Assembly (NCBI GenBank): GCA_000349905.1
Contig: KB722738.1
Span: 987,551-1,051,550, forward strand
Direction of reading: 5' to 3'
DNA from: Volvariella volvacea V23
Lineage: Eukaryota > Basidiomycota > Agaricomycetes > Agaricales > Pluteaceae
Length of the DNA stretch: 64,000 bases
A model generated the notes under the pieces. The model did not search any database. It was not told where the DNA came from and was given only the letters and a program-made list of their open reading frames with translations. Made by a program: the position numbers and the translations under genes. Of this stretch, positions 57,101 to 64,000 are shown in pieces (positions within the stretch are counted from its first letter, which is position 1; the number at the start of each line of letters is the position of its first letter).

Positions 57101-57960
57101 TTGAAAGACGATCAGAGGACCTCACGGAGGTACGCCTTCCACATTATTTAACCATGCTTTGCCCTTATGTAGTGGTTTTCAGTTGACCTCCGACGAGCAA
57201 TCTCTGGTTGAGTTTGCAACTGCTTTGGCTGACTGGCTCGAGCCTTACCACAATCATACAAGACCACCACCAGCTGTTGTTTTGGCTGAAGCCGCAAAAC
57301 AAACGGAATTGAAAACGGGATTCCCGCTGAGAGGTGTAGAGATACCTCCCTTGAATGGTAACAACACCAAAAAGGATGAGGAAGCCCCACCTATTACTGA
57401 GCCCCCAGAGATCGTTATCGTGTTCTTTGATAGTACGTTGGTTTTTTTCCTGGCTCTATAGATCACTAATTCGGGTTGTAGAACTTAAAGCCCGGTTTGA
57501 GGAGGTGCGAGACAGCATATCTGTAGTGGAGGTCTTGCACGTTGCAACCCTTGTGCAAGAGGCCTTCTTGATCCTCATCATTGAGACCCTCCGATTTAAG
57601 AGCACTTCTACTGTCAAGATCCACAAGTTGGGTGCTGTGAGTCTTTCGCCGTCATCATCATCATAATTACACATATAATTGACGCACTTGTAGTTGACAG
57701 CCTCTATCAAGACTATCCGAGTGAATGCACTTGCTGTTCTGAAGGACGTGGCTGAGTTCCTAGTAACGAGGGCCCAAACCGAGGCTGGCGCTGAACAGCG
57801 CTCTGGCCTTGTTGAAGCCTGCAAGGATAGCCAGGATGCTGGTATCGATCGGGACTTCATTGTGGGTGTTGCAAAGAAGGTGGTTGAAGCGCGTAAGAAA
57901 TTGTTGGAGGGTGTCGGAAAGGGTATGACAAAGATAACCTCAAACTATTCCAATTTTTAG
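54188..57960 (+). CDS. MDM20: NatB N-terminal acetyltransferase auxiliary subunit (NAA25/Mdm20)
   Basis: ATG at 54188 (MASLAFDRQIKPVY). Exon 2 reads DALDTGSNKSAIVACNKLLK, KYPKNDLIKALKALALVRS, EESLLLCDEVLESKPTND, the TPR-like helices typical of NAA25. Next exons: DMVIMFEEAYKKDPANEELG; QIATKLHKQFQDDRYLCWNV; MRPILWKLAHRLISG; WLEFLAVLDAVFHPLGDGEA. Many later exons follow, to SIKTIRVNALAVLKDVAEFL and the stop at 57960. Around 900 residues over more than ten exons. NAA25 scaffolds the catalytic NAA20 on the ribosome; NatB acetylates proteins starting Met-Asp, Met-Glu, Met-Asn or Met-Gln, with roles in actin and tropomyosin function. Some internal exons near 56200-57200 were located by frame only. 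Confidence 0.85.
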
Positions 57961-58109
57961 AATTTAGTGTATCGTTAGCACAAGATTTGCATAGGAACAA
58001 AATAATACACTCGACTCACAGGGAATCGGGTGTGACTCAGATGGTGACGTAAATCACGTTGAGCGTGTCAATCCCATTAACACGACTTGAACCTTTACCA
58101 CAACTAGCT

Positions 58110-59195
58110 ATGGGTCTGTGTAAAGCCACTCATATCGTCTTATCCAAACTCTGATTACGTGGTTTAGAACGAGACTACTCAGGAGGAGGAGGATATTTGA
58201 CAAATTCTCCCGGACAAAACTTTGGGAGCCCTAGCATTGACATTGAGCGCGTAAGTACACTTTGGATTATTGCACACATTCCTCATGGACTTCAAATAGA
58301 GAACAGAGATTTCTGCTTCGCTGCGCCCAGTTACCATTGCCCAGCTTGCTAAGGCCACACAGGCACACACTGATGCGTTATGGCAGATTGAAGGCATTGA
58401 TGTTGGGCAGGTATGTTTCACTCTTATCCTATTCCGCTAGGACGACCAGTAAGTTTTTTCAAGATTACCGTAGTTGCCCAAGTTATCAATGTGCAAAAAC
58501 CTCAAACAAACTGGGTGTTCACTCTGGATGACGGAACGGGGAGGATGGATGCGCGACATTGGGTAGACTCCACAAACGAAGCAGAGCAGGAGAAGTGGTC
58601 TGGAATCGAGTAAGTGCCCTTTTTTCTTGTAGGAGCAACATTTTTGATAGCATTTTAGGCCCAATACATATATTCGTGTCAGTGGAAATGTCAAATCTTT
58701 CAGCGGGAAGCGTTACATCAACGCCACTCATATACGGCCTGTTAAAAACGTTCATGAGATATACTTCCACATATTGGAAGCCATCACTGTTGTTTTAATG
58801 ATCGAAAAGGGCACCGTAAGGAATATTCATCTGCTCCTAATTTTATGCTTGAGCGTAACATTTGCCATTTTAGCCCCATGCTGGCGGTGGAGCAGAATCA
58901 TCCTCTGGGGGCGGGCAGGGGAGCGGGGTAAATGACGCTTATTCTCATCTAGCACCCTTGCATCGCAATATCATCAAAGTAATCCAATCTCAAAACCCTG
59001 GGCCGGAAGGCGTCCACGTCTCGACGATTGCTAGAGGGGCAAGTCAGGATGGTGACGCATACAAACTCAGGTAAGCAATTGCTTGGTGAATAGAACGCTC
59101 TCTAAACCTCTGGTAGCCAAGCATTGGAAGAGCTTATGGAACAAGGTATTATATACAACACGATTGATGTATCACACTTCAATATCACCGAGTGA
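58110..59195 (+). CDS. RFA2: Replication protein A 32-kDa subunit
   Basis: Likely tiny exon 1 (ATGG at 58110-58113), giving M-ERDYSGGGGYLTNSPGQ after an intron ending at 58167. A Gly-rich, phosphorylatable N-terminus of this kind is standard for RPA2. Exons follow with RPVTIAQLAKATQAHTDALW, FKITVVAQVINVQKPQTNWV, FTLDDGTGRMDARHWVD, NTYIRVSGNVKSFSGKRYIN (OB-fold D). A short Gly-rich linker is next, then a winged helix IIKVIQSQNPGPEGVHVSTI ... LEELMEQGIIYNTIDVSHFN. Stop at 59193-59195. The protein is the middle subunit of the single-strand DNA-binding RPA trimer, needed in replication and repair. The exon 1 call is tentative; an upstream Met further 5' cannot be ruled out. Confidence 0.9.
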
Positions 59196-59515
59196 GCAAG
59201 TGCATGAGCCTCTGGAACTTGGTGTCGCCTACTTGCTGTATTTTATCGCGTACTTCCAGCTAATGCTAATATCACTACATCCAATATTTCTTCAAGTGCT
59301 TGGATTTCCGAAATTGTGACAACCATGTGCTGCTTGATGCAAGAGACCAATCTATTTGTTGTATGCTTTGTTCGATTCCTTAATAACTACCTTTCCAAAG
59401 AATCTAAACCTCATCCAATGGCATCACTCAGGCCTACCTCCGAGGGCTTGATCTCACCTCGGGTAACGCATACCTTGCCCTGACCGCGCCAGTACTCTGT
59501 AGAACTGATAACAGT
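59196..59515. other. Spacer between RPA2 and RPA2-like genes
   Basis: 320 bp. It contains an ATG at 59419 (MASLRPTSEGLISPR) followed by a possible GTAACG donor, which could be a first exon of the downstream gene, but no acceptor nearby gives an in-frame join. Otherwise promoter and UTR. Confidence 0.35.
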
Positions 59516-60674
59516 ATGAATGCATTCAAGGATAGTAGTGGTACCATTCGTCACGTCACTATCCGTCAACTCATCGGCGCCCAACCACCACATACTAGTA
59601 GTAGATTTGCAAATGCATTCACCATTGATGGTGTAAAGCTAGAAAAGGCATGTTCTTGTTTATCATATAGCACTATCAATCACACCCTATTGTTCATACT
59701 CGTATAGTTCATCATCGTTGCGAATGTGATAAGCCAGCAGGTGGGAGGACGAGCACCATACACCTATCGCCTGGATGACGGGACGGGAACCATCAATAGT
59801 CGGACTTGGGATGAGACGCCTCTTAGGCTGAGCCCTAGAATAAGGTCTGTCTGCGCTTCATTTCCATTGCTATTTAAATCCAGAGACCTTCATCTATAGT
59901 TCAGATTTGCCATATGTGCGCGTTGTTGGTAGGCTAGAACTGCGAAGTGGCCAGGTTACACCGTTCATTGATATTCTGGGCATTCATGAGGTCCATGATC
60001 CATACGCTCCTTACCAACATACCCTTCAGGCGATTGCGGAAACACTTGCATATGAGCGAGGTCCTCCTGTAAGTTGTGCTCGTTCGACGTTCCACATCTC
60101 TGAGGGTGTTTGTATCTAGCCTAGTGGTTTCTTCCGTCAGAAGGCTCATGGAGGGCCTTCAGAGGAGGCCGACCCTTCGTCCATATTGATGCTAGATGGT
60201 GACCTTTCGATACTGCCTGAGGATGGACCTGTGCCTATTCACTCTGATCCTGACCCGACACTCATTCGAAATACCAGGTCGGTATCGCCCCACCCAGCAC
60301 CTCGATGGCACCGTGACCCACTTTCTAAGCTCAAATCACTCGAACGAGAAATTATCCTTTGCATACAAAATGCGTCAACATCACACAGGGCCTGGCCTTC
60401 CCTCTACCCTGATATTGACAACGTTCACTTGATGACAGTGGACGAAGACAACTCTCAGGGGCGAACGTGGAAGGGTGTATCTATTTCCAGCATTGTTGCC
60501 CATCTCACGCTCAAGTGGCCGGACTTGACACCCGAGGAAGTGGAGTAGGTAAATATCACTCAGGATACATCACATAATCCTCAAGCGTTGTTCAACAGGG
60601 ATGCAGTTGAAAGCCTTGTCAGCGGCGGTCACATTTTCAATCCCGTTGATACTCATCACTACTGCTGTACTTGA
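59516..60674 (+). CDS. Divergent RPA2-like protein (OB-fold plus winged helix)
   Basis: The reading starts at ATG 59516 (MNAFKDSSGTIRHVTIRQLI); an upstream exon is possible. Then NAFTIDGVKLEK, a 60-bp GC-AG intron (59648-59707), FIIVANVISQQVGGRAPYTY, RLDDGTGTINSRTWDE, SDLPYVRVVGRLELRSGQVT and PFIDILGIHEVHDPYAPYQH. These follow RPA2 order and spacing. A longer linker with acidic and Ser/Pro content comes next. The C-terminal winged-helix-like part is GVSISSIVAHLTLKWPDLTP, VESLVSGGHIFNPVDTHHYC, with the stop at 60674. It lacks the Gly-rich phospho-N-terminus. It sits 320 bp downstream of, and in the same direction as, true RPA2. Candidates: a tandem duplicate that diverged, or an Stn1-like telomere protein, which shares this fold. 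The former is favoured by the HVTIRQL start. Confidence 0.78.
59648..59707 (+). other. GC-AG intron in the RPA2-like gene
   Basis: Donor AAAAG|GCATGT, acceptor CGTATAG, 60 bp. It joins VKLEK to FIIVANV in frame; the nearby GT (at 59651) gives a wrong frame. Confidence 0.7.
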
Positions 60675-60722
60675 TTCTACACCCCTATCACCCCGGGTTG
60701 TAGCCTGATTGTTTAGCATCCT

Positions 60723-61634
60723 CTATCCTATTCGTATAGCCTTGAACCTCTGAGTTACCGTCTTGATACTGTCCTCAACTGGCAGCCTCTCCATTGAGCT
60801 CGCCCCAAAGAATCCATGTATCCCAGGCACCCGCTCAAGAACATACTTGGCGTCATCAGGAGTGGCAACGGGCCCCCCGTGACACAGGATGATGATATCT
60901 TTGTTCTCCTTCACGGCACTTTCTCTGATGTCGTGTATACGACCGACGGCATCATCTAGTGTCATTGCTGTCTTTGCACCAATAGCACCAGAGGTAGTGA
61001 GTCCCATATGAGCGACGATGATGTCCGCGCCAACAGCAGCCATTTGACGTGCTTGACTGGCATCGAATACGTAGGGGGCGGTCAGAAGATCCATTTCATG
61101 CGCAATGCGGATCATTTCAACCTCCTTTTCGTAGCCCATTCCCGTTTCTTCCAAATTCTGACGGAACAAACCATCTACCAGCGACAATCATCAACCCACG
61201 CAATGCAAGAGATAATGAATAAAAGATTAATAACTACCAATTAACCCCACAGTAGGAAAGTTTTCCACCCCCACAAAGCCTAGGTCTTTGACTTGCTGCA
61301 GCAATCGCTGCATATTTCGGAATGGATCTGTACCACATACTCCCGCCAGCACGGGCGTTTCTGGTTTAACCACATTCAATACTCCATTAGCCATTTCCAG
61401 CATGATGGCGTTGGCGTCGCCGTAGGGCATCAGGCCCGCTAAGGAACCCAGACCAGCCATCCTGAAGCGCCCCGAGTTATACAGGATAAGAAGATCGATT
61501 CCTCCTGCTTCCTGGGCTTTAGCGCTCAGACCCACACCCGCACCCCCTCCGACGATAGCACGCCCTTCTTCAATGACAGATCGTAGGCGAGTCAGAGCCT
61601 GTTGACGGCGTGAAAGCTGGGATTGAGAAGCCAT
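60723..61634 (-). CDS. TIM-barrel enzyme-like protein (Tm-1 C-terminal domain family)
   Basis: Two exons: ATG at 61634 ([20 protein letters not shown]) through [10 protein letters not shown], then, after an intron around 61175-61245, [20 protein letters not shown] to the stop at 60723. About 290 residues. Motifs: [74 protein letters not shown] and [20 protein letters not shown]. These fit the 'TIM-barrel signal transduction' family related to phosphoenolpyruvate hydrolases. Residues ILYNSGRF and CHGGP line the expected active site. Substrate unknown. It is divergent from the UPF0261 gene, with 139 bp between the start codons. In tomato Tm-1 the two domains are one polypeptide. Confidence 0.87.
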
Positions 61635-61773
61635 GGTAATGATGAATCTAATCAGCCGGCGTGATAAATGACGTCGACCACATGGGTGGAGTTGACAAGC
61701 CTACGGTATACAAGTACACACACCCTATTGAGCTCAAGCCACAGTACCTTCGCTCGTTTCGAGCGACTTGGAT
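61635..61773. promoter_or_regulatory. Short bidirectional promoter of the Tm-1-like gene pair
   Basis: 139 bp between two start codons. It includes TGACGTCG at 61669-61676, which resembles a CRE/bZIP site, and a perfect hairpin CGCTCG-TTT-CGAGCG at 61751-61765 just upstream of the plus-strand ATG. Both are candidates for shared control; activity is inferred. Confidence 0.45.
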
Positions 61774-63045
61774 ATGACCAGCGTCGAGACCACCAGTTCA
61801 ACGACTAAACCCACTATTGCTGTCATAGGCACATGCGACACGAAACTCGTCCCCCTCAACTTCCTTAAACAGGGCATCATTTCTGATCAATCCTGTAATG
61901 CCATCCTCATCGATATTGGAACCTATGCACCCGAACAATCCGTCGGGATAATTGACATTGAGCGAGCCCAGGTGCTTCACGAGCTCACTAAGGCTGAGCG
62001 GGCCGACCTCGTCACCGGTGATCGTGGCTCAGCAATGGCCCAAATGACCTTGGCTTTAAGCCGACTACTCAAGCGACTCCACCAAAGAGGCGCTATTTCG
62101 GGTGTCGTCGCTGCTGGGGGCTCAGGGAATACGACTGTGTGCACGCAGGCCTTCTTATCAGCTCCCCTTCCGATCGGGTTCCCCAAGCTCATGGTCTCCA
62201 CGTTGGCCTCGGGAGACGTCTCGTGCTATGTGGGGGAGACGGACTTGACCATGATGTATTCTGTCGTGGATGTGGCCGGCATGAATCAAATTCTTGCTTC
62301 CGTCCTCGAGAATGGGGCACATGCAATCATTGGGATGGCACAAGCGTACCACAGGAGGATTCATGCATCCACACAGACCCCAAACCTGAACGCAAAGCCC
62401 ACCATTGCTATCACAATGTTTGGAGTGACGACCCCTTGCGTCCAACACGCGGAGTCGCGATTGCTAGAGCTGGGCTACGACGTCGTCGTTTTCCACGCGA
62501 CAGGTTCTGGAGGCAGAGCAATGGAGCGACTAATTTCGGAGGGCAAGTTCCAAGGTGTCCTGGACCTTACCACAACGGAGCTGGCAGATGAACTCGTAGG
62601 TGGCGTCTTGACTGCTGGACCCAATCGACTAGAGGCAGCGGCCAAAGCGGGAATACCACAGGTCATTTCCGTTGGGGCATTGGACATGGTCAACTTTGGT
62701 CCTCGTTCCACTGTCCCAAGCAAATTCCATGCACGAAATTTATATGAACACAATGCCACCATCACCCTAATGCGGACTACTGTGGAGGAGTGCGCTTCTT
62801 TGGGGAGGATACTTGGGGAAAAAGCCAACTTGGCTCAGCGAGAGAAAGTCAAGGTCATCCTGCCGACGAAAGGAATCTCACTCCTATCCGAGGATGAAAA
62901 GCCATTCCATGACCAGTCTGCTGATGACAGCCTTATGCACGCATTGAAAAATACTGCCAAATGCGATATCGTCATGGTTGATGCCAGTTTAAACGACCAA
63001 GCTTTTGCAAACAAGTCTGTAGAATTACTAGTTTCCATGATGTAG
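61774..63045 (+). CDS. UPF0261/Tm-1-like ATP-binding domain protein
   Basis: Intronless ORF of 423 residues from ATG 61774 (MTSVETTSSTTKPTIAVIGT); the open frame before it begins with TTG. Motifs of the UPF0261 (Tm-1 N-terminal) family: IAVIGTCDTKLVPLNFLKQG, VVAAGGSGNTTVCTQAFLSA, LPIGFPKLMVSTLASGDVSC, YVGETDLTMMYSVVDVAGMN, TIAITMFGVTTPCVQHAESR, FHATGSGGRAMERLISEGKF, GVLDLTTTELADELVGGVLT and GIPQVISVGALDMVNFG. The fold has two Rossmann-like halves and binds ATP in Tm-1. The fungal role is unknown. It lies head-to-head with the TIM-barrel gene, so co-expression and a shared pathway or complex are likely. Confidence 0.9.
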   Translation: MTSVETTSSTTKPTIAVIGTCDTKLVPLNFLKQGIISDQSCNAILIDIGTYAPEQSVGIIDIERAQVLHELTKAERADLVTGDRGSAMAQMTLALSRLLKRLHQRGAISGVVAAGGSGNTTVCTQAFLSAPLPIGFPKLMVSTLASGDVSCYVGETDLTMMYSVVDVAGMNQILASVLENGAHAIIGMAQAYHRRIHASTQTPNLNAKPTIAITMFGVTTPCVQHAESRLLELGYDVVVFHATGSGGRAMERLISEGKFQGVLDLTTTELADELVGGVLTAGPNRLEAAAKAGIPQVISVGALDMVNFGPRSTVPSKFHARNLYEHNATITLMRTTVEECASLGRILGEKANLAQREKVKVILPTKGISLLSEDEKPFHDQSADDSLMHALKNTAKCDIVMVDASLNDQAFANKSVELLVSMM

Positions 63046-63112
63046 GGTGTAGCCATAGTTAACGTACTGTTGATACACGAAACAAGACGTCGTTACACAG
63101 GAAATCACAGTA

Positions 63113-64000
63113 TTAATCAACCACAATAGGATCAGCACTACTCCCTGGTGCATCTTCCATCGTTAGGTCGACAATTTCTGCGGATGCAATATTATGAGAT
63201 GGGAGCTTCTTAAATTCACCTGGTGGGTCTACATTCATCGGCTGTACTTGCGTAGACCTGGTAGGTGAGTTTGTCGACCAGGTCGGTGTCTTATTATCCA
63301 CGAGGGTGTGGTTGATTTCATGCAGGACCTGTCCAATGGTAGGATCAATGTCTACTGTAAAGCACCGCGAAATCGAGGAGGCCTACCGCTTTCCTCCAAG
63401 GTAAATGCTTTTGGAGGTTACCTCGCTTGCACAATGAACAAGCAAGCTCAACTCCATCCATTTGACTGGCTTTGGCCCGTAAGGGATCCAGACCTGCTAC
63501 GCGAACTAAAGACGAGGCAATCATATGTGCATTCTTACTGAACGACACCCGTCGTCCGTTGAGATTCCACGGCTCTGCATTCAGCATCTTGAAGAGCATG
63601 ACTTCATCGTCACCTCGATTCCGATATCCGTGAGAGAGCTGGATTAAGCATTCGTGGGTCAAGATGGCAGGGTAGGTAAATGGAGCAAGACATTCATTGC
63701 ATTTGAAATATGTTGTTGCAAGCTCCAAAACAGCTTTTGACGTCAATGTCGCCCAGTTGCTACTGGCATAGGACTGAGCTTGAACAAGCTTCGCTAACAA
63801 GTCGGCCTTTTCAGCTTGCCAGTGACAGCACCACTGAGGAAGTCCCGTTAAAAAATTCACGTAGTGGTCACGTTGAACATAAGCGTCGCGGTTCTCGTCG
63901 AAAAGAATGGCCATAACTGGAGGCATGGCACATACATCGACCAGGGGCGGCACGGTGACACCCTCGTTTGAGTGGGTCGAGCGAAAGTCCTTGAGGATTT
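63113..64000 (-). CDS. Agaricomycete protein of unknown function, 5' part outside window
   Basis: Minus-strand gene open at base 64000. The large exon reads PPLVDVCAMPPVMAILFDEN, WCCHWQAEKADLLAKLVQAQ, ELATTYFKCNECLAPFTYPA (CxxC pair) and NAEPWNLNGRRVSFSKNAHM, ending with CSLCKR. An intron (GTAACC...TTACAG) leads to VDIDPTIGQVLHEINHTL, then a Ser/Thr/Pro tail to the stop at 63113. Two Cys pairs plus the two conserved His-containing segments suggest a zinc-binding region. The pattern matches a protein family common in agaricomycetes, often annotated next to an F-box. Function unknown; no F-box is visible because the N-terminus is missing. Confidence 0.7.

Overview
The window is nuclear DNA of a filamentous basidiomycete, most likely an agaricomycete. 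Genes are dense, on both strands, often divergent pairs only 90-420 bp apart. They are cut by many introns of about 47-75 bp, and products match fungal or agaricomycete families (Nce101, Lin1, Rrn6, Med16, Mdm20, a Tad/I-like LINE). No tRNA, rRNA, CRISPR or bacterial-type operon was seen. The species cannot be named from the sequence alone.

Left part (1-25.5 kb): a Pol I factor Rrn6-like gene (cut by the window edge) diverges from mitoribosomal uL3m. Then come an unknown LRR-like protein, a LisH-CTLH-CRA protein, a vacuolar-type PQ-loop transporter and the U5 snRNP GYF protein Lin1. Next is a stretch with a genome-stability flavour: RAD54, a chromodomain protein and a Tudor-BRCT checkpoint adaptor of the Crb2/53BP1 kind, with a small BRI3-like membrane protein between the last two. 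A single-pass membrane protein of unknown function and a UDP-galactose-type transporter follow.

Middle (26-42 kb): a complete proton-translocating NAD(P) transhydrogenase, then the most notable structure. An RtcB-family RNA ligase gene is split by an 8.15 kb non-LTR retrotransposon in antisense orientation. The element is flanked by an 8-bp target-site duplication, AGTGCCCC. Removing one copy of the repeat plus the element restores the conserved RtcB reading frame across a GC-AG intron. The element has a very long ORF1 with zinc knuckles, overlapping by ATGA an ORF2 with endonuclease, reverse transcriptase, RNase H and a C-terminal CCHC. Both ORFs carry nonsense mutations and ORF2 also a frameshift. 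A 100-N assembly gap sits at its 3' end. A DapA-family aldolase follows.

Right part (42.6-64 kb): Pus4, a condensation/acyltransferase-like protein, a calpain with a huge charged insert, Mediator Med16, a proteasome chaperone PAC3, Nce101 and the NatB subunit Mdm20. Then RPA2 lies next to a divergent RPA2-like gene in tandem. A divergent pair encodes the two halves (TIM-barrel and UPF0261) that are one protein in tomato Tm-1. The window ends inside an agaricomycete protein of unknown function.

Intron-exon structures were read by eye from splice signals, frame continuity and conserved motifs. Outer coordinates are more secure than each internal junction.
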